From the NCBI RefSeq assembly GCF_014697355.1, contig NZ_JACJRQ010000027.1:1-64000 (forward strand): a stretch of DNA of 64,000 nt, written 5' to 3'. Source of the stretch: Nostoc calcicola FACHB-3891 (lineage in GTDB: Bacteria > Cyanobacteriota > Cyanobacteriia > Cyanobacteriales > Nostocaceae). This document shows positions 43,252-52,350 of this stretch, piece after piece (within the stretch, counting starts at the first letter, position 1; every line of letters starts with the position of its first letter). Under the pieces are notes generated by a model. It did not search any database. It was not told the origin of the DNA and worked only from the letters and a program-made list of their open reading frames with translations. The translations under genes and the position numbers were made by a program.

Positions 43252-45255
43252 TTAGGACTGCTTATAACAGGCAAATTCCATTGAAAAGGCAGCCATACCA
43301 GAAGTGAGCGATCGCAAGTCTGTAGAATAACCAAACATTCGCGCTAGCGGTACTTGTGCCCGAATCGCTGAATATCCTTGCATTGTCTCGGAACCCAGCA
43401 GCAAACCTCGACGGGATGAGAGGTCGCCCTGAACTCTTCCCATGAACTCGTTTGGTGTTTCCACTTCTACAAGCACGATCGGTTCGAGGATGTGGGGTTT
43501 GGCTTTGGCGATCGCACTTTCAACTGCTTGATGGGAAGCCGACCGAAAGGCCAATTCTGAAGAGTCAATGGGGTGATAGGAACCCCCCCCCAAAACAACT
43601 TTCACCCCAGTCACCGGATAGCCTGATAGCTTTCCTGATTCCATCGCCTCCCGGAAACCCTTCTCACAACCAGGGATGTACTCTTTGGGAATGGCACCCC
43701 CAACTACCCGATTCTCAAAAACAAATGGTTTATCTGTCGGTTCAATCCACCCAGTAACATGAGCGTACTGACCGGGACCACCCGATTGTTTTTTGAATCG
43801 GTAGTCAAAGGTAGCTTTTTGTCCAATAGTTTCCCGGTACGCCACAGCGGGAGTACCAACATAAACTTCAGCATTGTATTCCCGTTGAATGCGCTCTAGG
43901 TAGATTTCTAGGTGTAGTTCACCCATCCCAGAAATTAGGGTTGCTCCTGATTCTGGGTCGATGCTCAAGCGGAAGGTGGGGTCTTCCCGTTGAAAGCGGT
44001 TGAGTGCTTTGGAAAGGCGATCGCTATCTTCCTGTTTTTTGGGCGTAATTGCCAGGGTAATCACTGGTTCCGGCACAAACATTTTTTCCAGAGATACTAA
44101 TGTTTCTCCGGTACATAATGTATCACCAGAGGCACAATCTACACCCAAGAGAGCAACAATATCCCCAGCAACTGCAACTTTCACCTCTTCGCGCTTGTTG
44201 GCGTGCATTCTCACCAAGCGACCGATTTGCACCCGTTGTTGTGTACGGGAGTTATGGACGGTATCACCCGCCTTTAATGTCCCAGAGTAAATACGAGTGT
44301 AGGTCAACTGCCCGAAGGACTCTAGGGTGAGTTTGAATGCCAAAGCCACCAAGGAAGCATCGGGGTTAGGGTGGACACTCAGGGATTCTGCGGTTTTGAC
44401 TACTTCTCTATCCACCGGAGATGGTAGATAAAGAGCGATCGCATCTAACAGATTTTGCACACCCTTGTTTTTGAATGCTGAACCCAGCAGTACCGGTGTC
44501 AGTTCCAGACTCAAGGTTGCTTGGCGGATGGTTTCCCAAATCAGTTCTTGGGGAATCTCTTTACCTGACAACAACATTTCGGTCATCGGTTCCGAGAACA
44601 GCGACAAAGCATCTAGCAATTTCTCGCGTACTTGTTGTGCCTCCTCTACCAGAGTGTCGGGAATTGGCTGTTTTAGCCAATTTTCCCCGTTTTCACCCCC
44701 AAAGTAGTGAGCGGTCATTTCCACCAGGTCAATTACACCTTGGAATTGGTCTTCACTACCGATGGGATATTGCAGCAAGACAGCGTTTAATTGTAGGCGA
44801 TCGCGGATTGCCTGTACTACACGAAACGGATTTGCACCCATCCGATCCATCTTGTTGATGAATGCCAAACGGGGCACGCGGTAGCGTTTCATCTGCCGAT
44901 CCACTGTGATGGACTGGGATTGAACGCCCGCCACGGCACACAGCACCATCACTGCCCCATCCAGTACCCGCAGGGCACGCTCTACTTCAATCGTGAAATC
45001 AACATGTCCTGGTGTATCAATTAAATTGATTTGGGTCTCATACCACTGACAGGTTGTCGCTGCCGAGGTAATGGTAATACCATGTAGCTTTTCCTCCGGC
45101 ATAAAGTCCATCGTTGCACCTTTGCCGCCTCCCTTCACCTCCTCAATAGCATGGATTCTGCCTGTGTAGAAGAGAATTCGCTCTGATAGCGTAGTTTTAC
45201 CAGAGTCGATGTGGGCAGAAATACCAATATTGCGGACGCGTTCTCGGGGAATCAT
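43252..45255 (-). CDS. fusA: Elongation factor G paralogue
   Basis: 667 residues from ATG 45255 (AAGGAAA upstream; an in-frame TTG 27 bases earlier is disfavoured). It is a translocation GTPase acting on the ribosome. GTPase motifs are AHIDSGKTT (G1, about 15-22), DTPGHVDF (G3) and NKMDRMG (G4); domains II to V follow, with GGGSYHPIDSSELAF in domain IV/V. The switch I segment GGGKGATMDFMPEEKLHGIT differs from the ordinary bacterial GAATMDWMEQEQERGIT form, so this is a divergent paralogue rather than the str-operon EF-G, whose rps12/rps7/tuf neighbours are absent here. It may serve in stress or recycling; the symbol is for the family only. Confidence 0.85.
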   Translation of the reverse strand: MIPRERVRNIGISAHIDSGKTTLSERILFYTGRIHAIEEVKGGGKGATMDFMPEEKLHGITITSAATTCQWYETQINLIDTPGHVDFTIEVERALRVLDGAVMVLCAVAGVQSQSITVDRQMKRYRVPRLAFINKMDRMGANPFRVVQAIRDRLQLNAVLLQYPIGSEDQFQGVIDLVEMTAHYFGGENGENWLKQPIPDTLVEEAQQVREKLLDALSLFSEPMTEMLLSGKEIPQELIWETIRQATLSLELTPVLLGSAFKNKGVQNLLDAIALYLPSPVDREVVKTAESLSVHPNPDASLVALAFKLTLESFGQLTYTRIYSGTLKAGDTVHNSRTQQRVQIGRLVRMHANKREEVKVAVAGDIVALLGVDCASGDTLCTGETLVSLEKMFVPEPVITLAITPKKQEDSDRLSKALNRFQREDPTFRLSIDPESGATLISGMGELHLEIYLERIQREYNAEVYVGTPAVAYRETIGQKATFDYRFKKQSGGPGQYAHVTGWIEPTDKPFVFENRVVGGAIPKEYIPGCEKGFREAMESGKLSGYPVTGVKVVLGGGSYHPIDSSELAFRSASHQAVESAIAKAKPHILEPIVLVEVETPNEFMGRVQGDLSSRRGLLLGSETMQGYSAIRAQVPLARMFGYSTDLRSLTSGMAAFSMEFACYKQS

Positions 45256-45569
45256 AAAATTTCCTTTTTGTTCAAGCGACAAACAGTCACCGTTGAGACG
45301 GTGATATATTTTGTATTATATATGTAGTATTAAGAAAAGAAAAGGCTGATAATACAGAAATACGACTTACGTAAAATTATGAAAAAACGTAGACGCACAG
45401 CGGCTTGCCACAGGCTACCGCAAAGTACGCACACGTACCCATTCGGGGAAGCAAGCTACGCAAAGCCTCTCGTAGAGAAGTAGCTTCCCGCAGGGTAGGA
45501 CACGCGTAGCGTTTTGCAGAGAAGAAATAAGAACTTCAGAGAGTTTTTTTTGACTTGACAAATATCCTC
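45256..45569. repeat. Spacer with inverted dispersed repeat (GGGAAGC...GTAGCTTCCC)
   Basis: No gene. At 45450-45500 GGGAAGCAAGCTACGCAAAGC is followed by GTAGAGAAGTAGCTTCCC, part of a Nostoc-type dispersed repeat with CGTAGCG-like words; a related word set (CGCTACGCTAACG) occurs near 52180. It lies upstream of the EF-G paralogue and downstream of the diguanylate cyclase. Confidence 0.6.
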
Positions 45570-47354
45570 TTAGAATTTTGCAGCACAAACCCACCGATTG
45601 CGTCCTTGTTCTTTAGCTTTATACAAAGCTTTATCGGCTGCATCAACTAACTCTTGAGCAGAACTTTTAGTTGTTGGGATTCGAGTCGCCACACCTAAAC
45701 TGACGGTGACAAAATATTGAGAGCTATTTTTTTTTGTATGAGAAATCTTTAATTTTTCAATCGACTGATGAATCAACTTAGTTACTTTAATAGCGCCTGA
45801 TTCGTTCGTATTGGGCAAAAGGACAATAAATTCTTCACCACCGTAACGAGCTAATAGATCTGTAGGACGCTTTAATACAGTTTGTGCTGCACTAGCAACT
45901 TGTATTAAGCATTCATCCCCTGCTAAGTGTCCATAATAATCGTTATAATCTTTGAAATAGTCAATATCCAATAAAATTAAAGATAAATAATTCCCCGTTT
46001 GTTTTAATCGATTCCATTCTCGCTCTAAAAATTCATCAAAACAACGACGGTTAGCTATTTTCGTTAGACCATCTAGCTTACTAAGTTTTTCTAACTTAGA
46101 ATTTGCCACTTCTAAAGCATGATTTGCTTGAATCAATTGATTAGCTTGTAAGCGAGACTGCTCTAATAATTCTGAATGTTCTAAAGCCACATTAAACTGA
46201 CCTGCTAATTGGCGGATAAACTTAATTTCCAACGTTTTCCAGTCCCGTGAGCAACGGCATTGATGAACGCATAGTAATCCCCATAAAGTTTTTCCTTTCA
46301 TTAGAGGTACAACAATTTGCGCCTTGATTTTAAATTGCTCTAGCACTAGAAGGTGACAATCTTTTATCCCAGCTTGATAAATATTTGATAATACCTGTAT
46401 ACGTCCTTGGTGATAAGCAACTGCATATTTTTCAGCAAAACAACGATCCTGCACTATTATGCCAATCACCGAATCACAATCAGGCAATACATTCTCAGAG
46501 ACAAATTCACCGGAGGTATAGTTTGATTCAGGATAGAATCGAAAGATCCCGACGCGATCTGCGCGGAGAGCTTTACGAACTTCTCGTACAGTTGTCTTAA
46601 ACAAAGTGTCTAAATTTAGAGATTCACGAATTTCAGCGACTAAATTAAACACAATCTCCTGCTGCTGATTGGCTTTATGTAGTTCTGCTGCTTTTTGTTC
46701 TGCTTGAGCTAACAATTCTGCTTGTTTGACTGCAAATCCTAAGTGTGTTGCAATTTGAGACAGAAATTGTATTTCTAATTTTTTCCATTCATGTGGCTGT
46801 GAATGCTGATAAGCAGCAAGTACTCCCCACAGTTTTTTTCCCACAAAAATTGGTGCTGTTGCATAAGCTCGAATATGGAACTGTTCTAAAATTTCTAAAT
46901 GGCATTGAGATAACCCTGTTGAGTAGACATCTGAAACTACCAAAGTTTCATTATTACGATAACGTCCACCTTGATGTTCTTGTAGATAAGAGTCATTCCA
47001 AACTGTATTTTTTCCTAATGTATCTACATCATCCCATCCAGGCTCTGCAAACTCAAAGTCGTTGACAAATTCTCCACCCCAGTCATTATGGAAACGATAG
47101 ACGGCAATCCGCTCAACGCGGAGTAACTTACAAGTTTCTTTAGTGGCTGTACGAAAAATTGTTTCTAACTCCAGAGAAGCTCGGATTTTGCTAATGACTC
47201 TATAAAGCGCCTTTTCTTGGTCTTCTAGTTGGTGAATTTGAACATTTTTGTCATGCAATTGAGCTTTTAAATCACTAACACTAGGCTGTCCTAAAAGTTT
47301 ACAGAATAAATCAGCAGATATTTTGGTGATGTTATGTAAAAGTTTTTCTAACAT
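45570..47354 (-). CDS. Tandem GAF (cyanobacteriochrome-like) diguanylate cyclase
   Basis: 594 residues. Two GAF domains (about 60-210 and 245-395) each contain a Cys-His pair in the bilin-attachment context: SQCHLEILEQF (C151-H152) and KDCHLLVLEQF (C333-H334). GAF2 also has QDRCF (residues 302-306), like the DxCF motif of cyanobacteriochromes. A GGDEF domain follows (about 425-590) with active-site GGEEF (505-509) and inhibitory-site RxxD (RPTD, 496-499) five residues before it. It should make cyclic di-GMP, probably light-regulated, with product feedback. No transmembrane segment is present. Bilin binding is inferred from motifs. Confidence 0.85.
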   Translation of the reverse strand: MLEKLLHNITKISADLFCKLLGQPSVSDLKAQLHDKNVQIHQLEDQEKALYRVISKIRASLELETIFRTATKETCKLLRVERIAVYRFHNDWGGEFVNDFEFAEPGWDDVDTLGKNTVWNDSYLQEHQGGRYRNNETLVVSDVYSTGLSQCHLEILEQFHIRAYATAPIFVGKKLWGVLAAYQHSQPHEWKKLEIQFLSQIATHLGFAVKQAELLAQAEQKAAELHKANQQQEIVFNLVAEIRESLNLDTLFKTTVREVRKALRADRVGIFRFYPESNYTSGEFVSENVLPDCDSVIGIIVQDRCFAEKYAVAYHQGRIQVLSNIYQAGIKDCHLLVLEQFKIKAQIVVPLMKGKTLWGLLCVHQCRCSRDWKTLEIKFIRQLAGQFNVALEHSELLEQSRLQANQLIQANHALEVANSKLEKLSKLDGLTKIANRRCFDEFLEREWNRLKQTGNYLSLILLDIDYFKDYNDYYGHLAGDECLIQVASAAQTVLKRPTDLLARYGGEEFIVLLPNTNESGAIKVTKLIHQSIEKLKISHTKKNSSQYFVTVSLGVATRIPTTKSSAQELVDAADKALYKAKEQGRNRWVCAAKF

Positions 47355-47742
47355 AAAAAGGAGAATTTAAATTATTTTACGTTTAAAAATAAGGCAGTAA
47401 CCTCTATAATAAGGTAATTATTTTGACTTGATATTAACTGATACCAAAGCTTTCTTTAAGTCTAACTCTGTGACAAATTATTCTGTTAAAAGATTCAATT
47501 AAAATACCAAGCATAATACTTGCTGTTTATTAGTATTCTAGACCCATTGGTAACAAGTTAAAAATACGTAAATTTTCTCAATGAGATAATCAGATTGTTG
47601 TAATTACCACAATTATTACGTAAAGCCGTACCACACAAAAAACAAAGTAGTATGTACAAGAAAAGACTGAGAATACAGAAAAACTGTTGATGCTTACCCT
47701 TGCTGAGTTTAAAATAGGTATTCAAGCGGAGGAAATAAAAGC
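47355..47742. promoter_or_regulatory. Divergent spacer
   Basis: 388 AT-rich bases between the diguanylate cyclase and the macro-domain gene. I see no gene or repeat; it presumably holds two divergent promoters. GCGGAGGA at about 47726-47733 is the ribosome-binding site for the macro-domain gene. Confidence 0.4.
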
Positions 47743-48126
47743 TTGAAACTGATATTAGTAGCTCCCGACTTGTTATTGTGTGCAGCCTTTCAAGAGAATT
47801 TTAATTACTTACCTAATGTAGAAGTAGTGAATAACTATTTCGAGTGGTTGCCAGATTTTGATTGTCTGGTTAGCCCTGCGAACTCTTTTGGAACGATGGA
47901 TGGTGGCATAGATGCTGCTATTATCCGTTTCTTTGGTCGTTCGTTGATGGCAAGAGTGCAGCAGCGTATTCTTGAGGATTATTTGGGCGAACAGCCTGTG
48001 GGAACATCTATGATTGTCGAAACAGGTCATCACAAGCATCATTTTTTGTATCCACCCAAGCGTCTCAATTGTATAGTTGCAGCCGAAAGACAACTTCAGA
48101 TATGGGAAGGAGGAGATTCTAGGTAA
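47743..48126 (+). CDS. Macro-domain protein, probably internally deleted
   Basis: 127 residues from a TTG start at 47743, supported by GGAGG about 10 bases upstream. The N-terminal macro-domain features are clear: LVSPANSFGTMDGGIDAAI (binding-loop region) and PVGTSMIVETGHHKH. Family members are usually about 170-190 residues and carry a PGLGTG-type phosphate loop before a C-terminal segment resembling NFLxPPxxLNW. Here the text passes directly from HHKH to HFLYPPKRLNCIVAAERQLQ, so roughly 50 residues including the phosphate loop seem missing without a frameshift. ADP-ribose binding is therefore doubtful. The deletion is inferred from memory of the family. Confidence 0.65.
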   Translation: MKLILVAPDLLLCAAFQENFNYLPNVEVVNNYFEWLPDFDCLVSPANSFGTMDGGIDAAIIRFFGRSLMARVQQRILEDYLGEQPVGTSMIVETGHHKHHFLYPPKRLNCIVAAERQLQIWEGGDSR

Positions 48127-48184
48127 AGTCTTAAAAAAGACCCTGGCGTGGTATCCTGCTGGGGCGATCGCTATTCTTAACGCT

Positions 48185-48967
48185 ATGCCAAATAAACGCT
48201 TCTATCACATTGGCTTTGGACAAGATGATTTAGGTTCATCGCCTCCCACCATAGCCTTATTATCTGGCGACCCAGAGCGATCGCGTCTCATCGCTCAAAC
48301 TTATTTACAAGATGTACGCTTGTTATCGGAAAATCGCGGACTCAATAGTTATGTGGGATTTTTACCTAATGGTCGCAGTATCTTATCTGCTACTAGTGGT
48401 ATGGGTGCGCCTTCATTAAGTATTGTTGTAAATGAGTTGGTACAAGTAGGAATCCGGCAAATTATTCGCATTGGAACTTGTGGTTCCATTCAACCCCATA
48501 TCACTGTCGGTAGCGTTGTTATTAGTAGTGCAGCATTGTGTCGCCAAGGTGCAGCAAATGACATTGCACCTGTGGAATATCCAGCCGCAACTGACCCGTT
48601 TTTGACAGTCGCTTTAGTTAAAGCCGCACAAGAATTAAAAGTTGAGTATTACTTAGGAATTACGGCATCAGTCGATACTTTTTATGAAGGACAAGAACGC
48701 AGGGATTCGGCAAATCCAAATTTAATGCGATCGCTGCATGGTATTACAGAAGAATATCGGCGATTAAATATCTTGAATTATGAGATGGAATGCGGCACGC
48801 TGTTTAAAATGGCGGGAGTATATAATTTTGCTGCCGCAGCTATTTGTGGTGTAGTTGCTGGACGTACTGTTAGTGAAAATATCATTTTAGAACAACAGGA
48901 TATTGCTGTAAAAAATGCGATCGCCACTGCTATATATGCAGCAGCAACCTTTGAGTCGGCAAATTAA
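48185..48967 (+). CDS. Uridine phosphorylase-like nucleoside phosphorylase
   Basis: 260 residues from ATG 48185 (upstream in-frame codons to 48077 overlap the macro-domain gene and look non-coding). The PNP/UDP-phosphorylase family is shown by LLSGDPERSRLIAQ near the N-terminus (phosphate-binding GDP-x-R), GMGAPSLSIVVNELVQVG and RIGTCGSIQ in the middle, and NYEMECGTLFKMA with the ME pair that binds ribose. It cleaves a nucleoside (uridine most likely) to base plus ribose-1-phosphate in the cytoplasm. Its size is usual (about 255). The neighbouring macro-domain gene suggests linked nucleotide metabolism. Purine substrates cannot be excluded. Confidence 0.85.
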   Translation: MPNKRFYHIGFGQDDLGSSPPTIALLSGDPERSRLIAQTYLQDVRLLSENRGLNSYVGFLPNGRSILSATSGMGAPSLSIVVNELVQVGIRQIIRIGTCGSIQPHITVGSVVISSAALCRQGAANDIAPVEYPAATDPFLTVALVKAAQELKVEYYLGITASVDTFYEGQERRDSANPNLMRSLHGITEEYRRLNILNYEMECGTLFKMAGVYNFAAAAICGVVAGRTVSENIILEQQDIAVKNAIATAIYAAATFESAN

Positions 48968-49292
48968 TAAGGGAGTGGGGAAAAGAGATTTTCATTCCTC
49001 CCTACTTCTCATTCGGTATTTTTAAGGCAGTCAATCACGGGAAAATCTCACAAACAAACATAAAAAAGGTTTTTTCCCTACTCCCTACTCCCCACTCCCT
49101 TTTTCAAATATTGACTCAAACGTTGGATTCTCAGTAGTTTTATCATGTCTTTATCTAATCTTTAATTTTTTAATCAGTAATTCTAGTTAATATAAATAAA
49201 AAGATAAAAGTGCAAATAAACATCCATAAATCAATCTATTTGAGTGATTCACATATTAATAAATATTGAAGTAATTGGGAAATTAAGATAAG
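48968..49292. other. Intergenic spacer with short repeats
   Basis: No gene. GGAGTGGGGAAAAG at about 48972-48985 and CTCCCTACTCCCCACTCCC at about 49080-49099 are complementary low-complexity words that could form a long hairpin downstream of the phosphorylase. The rest is AT-rich. Confidence 0.5.
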
Positions 49293-49868
49293 ATGAATAA
49301 TGTTTGGAGGCATGGTATTAAAACCATTAATTTCAGTGCGATTGCACTCATGCCGACACTAGTCTTTTTAGTATTATTTAATCAAGCATCAATTGGAGAT
49401 CCAGGAGCGTGTTTCATGGTCACCTCTTCTGGTGAAACCGTTGGATTGGCAAGGCTTTGTGGTGGTACAACCGCAAAGCCTTCAGACGCACCTCCAGAGG
49501 ACAAAGTTTTTCGGGTTCCCATCAAACGCCGCTTTGGTGGAACTCCCATAGTTGATGTCACTTTCAACGAGAAAAAAACCTTTGAAATGATTGTAGATAC
49601 AGGTGCTAGTGCTACTGTGATTACTCGAAATATGGCAAGTAGCCTGCAACTCAAAACTACAGGTATCCTACAAGCTCAAATTGCTGATGGTAGCGAAGTC
49701 CAATTTTCAACCAGTAAGGTAAAATCTATTACAGTAGGTGGAGTTATAGCGAATAATCTTCAAGTAGCGATCGCTCCACAAGCTGACATTGGGCTACTAG
49801 GTCACGATTTTTTTGGTAACTACGATATCAAGATTTTAGAGAAAGAGGTGCAATTTCATCACCGCTAG
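49293..49868 (+). CDS. Retropepsin-like aspartic protease, secreted or anchored
   Basis: 191 residues. An N-terminal hydrophobic segment (FSAIALMPTLVFLVLF, about 14-29) acts as signal or anchor. A linker with a probable disulfide pair (C40, C56) precedes the protease-like domain (about 75-191), with catalytic MIVDTGASATVI (D102-T103-G104) and GLLGHDFFGNYDIKI as the flap/psi-loop end. A single D-T-G indicates an active dimer, as in retropepsins and the clan AA family common in cyanobacteria. Substrate unknown. It is monocistronic between repeat-rich spacers. Confidence 0.8.
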   Translation: MNNVWRHGIKTINFSAIALMPTLVFLVLFNQASIGDPGACFMVTSSGETVGLARLCGGTTAKPSDAPPEDKVFRVPIKRRFGGTPIVDVTFNEKKTFEMIVDTGASATVITRNMASSLQLKTTGILQAQIADGSEVQFSTSKVKSITVGGVIANNLQVAIAPQADIGLLGHDFFGNYDIKILEKEVQFHHR

Positions 49869-50394
49869 CTTGTAGGCATGGTTAAACGTATTCGACTTTA
49901 CCTCCTGATTTGTTTCTCGAAGGATGTCGGGTGATTTTTTAGTGTGGAATTATCAAAAACAAAATCAAGCAAGTAATTTGCCGTATTTTCACGTGAATAT
50001 TTATTAAAAAATAAAAAACAGGAGTCAGAATACAGAATTCAGAATACCCTACCCATAAAGGGATAGAGTTTTAATACGAGAATATTTTAATTTTTTCGCC
50101 CACCAGGGGCGGGGTTTTAACCAATATTCGTCACCCACTCGTACAGAATTCATGCTGAATTCTGACCGGAGGCGGAGCGTCTCCGGCTCCGCTCCTGAGT
50201 TCTGAATTCTTCTTATAAATTTATACATTAATCTTAACCATTTCTTAGCTTTTACTGAGACTGGATGTGCCATTGTAAAGAATCAATGAAGAGTAATTCA
50301 CAGCCAAACGGCGTAAATTGCCACCAAACTCCTGTCAAATAATTAAATTACGAATCTTACATTCGTATCAAACTCATAGATTCCTTTTTCAGAT
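49869..50394. repeat. Spacer with dispersed repeat block (copy A)
   Basis: No gene. About 50020-50225 holds GAATTCAG words, CCCATAAAGGGATAGAGTTT, GGGGTTTTAACCAATATTC and ACAGAATTCATGCTGAATTC. Most of these words recur inverted at about 52080-52345 on the other side of two genes. A further G/C-rich hairpin (GGAGCGTCTCCGGCTCCGCTCC) is near 50166-50190. The last 100 bases presumably carry the promoter of the next gene. Confidence 0.65.
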
Positions 50395-50853
50395 ATGCTA
50401 ACCAAAAACTTAGTTTCATCGTTAACACTAGGTATGGCATTGACGGCGATACCAGCTTATGCATTAGCAGCGCCAACACCGAACTTGTATGAACTGCAAG
50501 GGCAAAATGTCAATGTTACTTACTCAACAACAAGTTTTGATGGCACGCCTCGTTTAAACTATAAAGACCAGCAACGGACATTACAATTTGTGGGAGATCA
50601 AATCCGTACTGCCAAGGTAGAAATTGGTACGCTGGTAACGGTGACTCTTTATAAAACAAGAGATAATGGCTATGTCACGTTTAGCTTGCTTTTGCCTCCT
50701 GTGAATCTTGGACAAGGTAACGAGTCTAAAATCGTGACTAAAGGTATTACAACTGTCAACCGCTTTTCTAAGATTTATGAATCTCAACAAGGGCAGACAA
50801 AGTTTTACACAATAATTCCTTTATCTGGTACAGCTCAAGCTGTGGCGTTTTAA
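50395..50853 (+). CDS. Small secreted protein of unknown function
   Basis: 152 residues. A typical Sec signal peptide (MLTKNLVSSLTLGMALTAIP, cleavage likely after AYALAA near residue 26) precedes a beta-rich mature domain of about 125 residues (VNVTYSTTSFDGTPRLNYKD, TLVTVTLYKTRDNGYVTFSL). No Cys and no catalytic motif. It is probably periplasmic or extracellular. I recognise no family name, though similar small secreted beta proteins occur in Nostocales. It is convergent with the oxidoreductase across a long hairpin. Confidence 0.75.
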   Translation: MLTKNLVSSLTLGMALTAIPAYALAAPTPNLYELQGQNVNVTYSTTSFDGTPRLNYKDQQRTLQFVGDQIRTAKVEIGTLVTVTLYKTRDNGYVTFSLLLPPVNLGQGNESKIVTKGITTVNRFSKIYESQQGQTKFYTIIPLSGTAQAVAF

Positions 50854-50865
50854 GTATTTCAAAAC

Positions 50866-50946
50866 GGAGTGATTAATCGATTTTGGATTTTGGATTTTGG
50901 ATTAAACAAACAATCTCAAATCTAAAATCCAAAATTGAATCACTCC
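50866..50946. terminator. Long inverted repeat between convergent genes
   Basis: GGAGTGATT (50866-50874) pairs with AATCACTCC (50938-50946), and TTTTGGATTTTGGATT pairs imperfectly with AATCTAAAATCCAAAA inside. It lies between convergent stops and would form a hairpin on either transcript, a likely bidirectional terminator built from short repeats. Confidence 0.6.
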
Positions 50947-50950
50947 CTGA

Positions 50951-52048
50951 CTAACTTTGAAGATAAACCTCCAAGCTAGGTACATCAACCCAACTGCTTG
51001 TTTCGTGGGATTTATGAGATAAATCCATTAATAGCTGAGAATAAACTCCTTCTCGCAGGGATGGTATTGTTTGCTGCTTTTGGTCAATTCCCTGCACCCA
51101 TTGGTCTATGACGCGAATAAATGCAGAAATCCGACCATCGGCGTAATTTTGGGGAAAAATTAATCGATTTGGTATTTCTATTTCTGTGAGAGGTTTATCT
51201 GGCTGGGAACCCCAAACACGAAAGCCGTGTATGTAATCTTTTTGATTTTCACTACCTACAATTAAAGTACCGCGATCGCCATATACTTCTATCCAATGGG
51301 TTCTTGTTGCGCGAACAACCGCACTGATGGTAACTTGGCAAGGTGTACCATCTGCTAATTCCAGGGTTAATATACAATTGTCATCTGTATTTACTGGCTT
51401 TGATTGTTGGTTTATCGGGTCAATTCGCGTCGGAATTGCAGTAGTCAAATGGGCGTTTAATTTACGAACTGGGCCGAATAACCAGTGAATATAATCGAAG
51501 GCGTGGGAACCCAAAGACCCCAATGCACCGCCTCCTTTTTCTTTGTCAGAATACCAATTCCAAGGACGGGAAGCATCAGCACGAGAAGAACCTAACCAAT
51601 CAATTTTAATTAGACGCAAGTTACCCACATAATCTGCTGACAAAAGTTCAGCAAATAATTGCCATCCTGGTACAAAGCGAAATTCAAAATCTACAGTGGC
51701 AATCAGGCCTTTTTCTTTAGCTAACTGATAAAGTTCTTTGGCTTCATTTGCATTTAAAGCTATGGGTTTTTCTAGTAGTAAATGTTTGCCAGCTTCCAGG
51801 ACAGTTTTTGCCATTTCATAGTGCAAAAACGGCGGCGTAGAAATGCTGACTGCTTGGACTTCTGGTAATGCCACAATATCTGCAAGCGTGTCGCAAGCAT
51901 GGGGAATATTATGGGATTCTGCTATGGCTTTGGCTTGATTGATATCTCGGTGATAAACAGCAACTACCTCGGTGCGAGGATGTGCTTGGAATCCAGGAAT
52001 GTGGACTTTTTGACCAAATCCGGTACCAGCGATCGCAACCCCAATCAT
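50951..52048 (-). CDS. Gfo/Idh/MocA-family NAD(P)-dependent oxidoreductase
   Basis: 365 residues. The N-terminal Rossmann domain begins MIGVAIAGTGFGQKVHIPGF (GxGxxG variant GTGFGQ), and LLEKPIALN (E93-K94-P95) is the hallmark motif whose Lys acts in catalysis. The C-terminal alpha/beta domain (about 125-350) includes GGGALGSLGSHAFDYIHWLF, with the metal-free catalytic His region. It oxidises or reduces a sugar, inositol or related polyol; the substrate cannot be read from the sequence. It is alone in its unit, flanked by dispersed repeats. Confidence 0.88.
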   Translation of the reverse strand: MIGVAIAGTGFGQKVHIPGFQAHPRTEVVAVYHRDINQAKAIAESHNIPHACDTLADIVALPEVQAVSISTPPFLHYEMAKTVLEAGKHLLLEKPIALNANEAKELYQLAKEKGLIATVDFEFRFVPGWQLFAELLSADYVGNLRLIKIDWLGSSRADASRPWNWYSDKEKGGGALGSLGSHAFDYIHWLFGPVRKLNAHLTTAIPTRIDPINQQSKPVNTDDNCILTLELADGTPCQVTISAVVRATRTHWIEVYGDRGTLIVGSENQKDYIHGFRVWGSQPDKPLTEIEIPNRLIFPQNYADGRISAFIRVIDQWVQGIDQKQQTIPSLREGVYSQLLMDLSHKSHETSSWVDVPSLEVYLQS

Positions 52049-52350
52049 CTTATCTTGACTCCGATGTTTATTGAACAGAATTCAGAACTCAGGAGTCAGA
52101 ATTCAGTATGAATTCTGTATGACTGGGTAATGAATATTGGTTTAAAACCGGACAATTCTTGGAGACGCACTCGCGTTCGTCCCGCTACGCTAACGCCCGC
52201 AAGTGGCGCGAAACTAGGATGAAATTTTTTCACTCATTTAAAACTCTATCCCTTCCCTACGGGACGTTGCGCGTAGCTTACTTCCCTGTAAAAGTACATG
52301 GGTAGAGTATTCTGAATTCTGACTCCTGACTCCTGACTCCTTTTTATTAT
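52049..52350. repeat. Spacer with dispersed repeat block (copy B, inverted relative to copy A)
   Basis: No gene. Inverted relative to 50020-50225, it contains CAGAATTCAGTATGAATTCTG, GAATATTGGTTTAAAACC and AAACTCTATCCCTTCCC, plus additional CGTAGCG-type words that make it longer than copy A. It lies upstream of the oxidoreductase. Confidence 0.65.
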
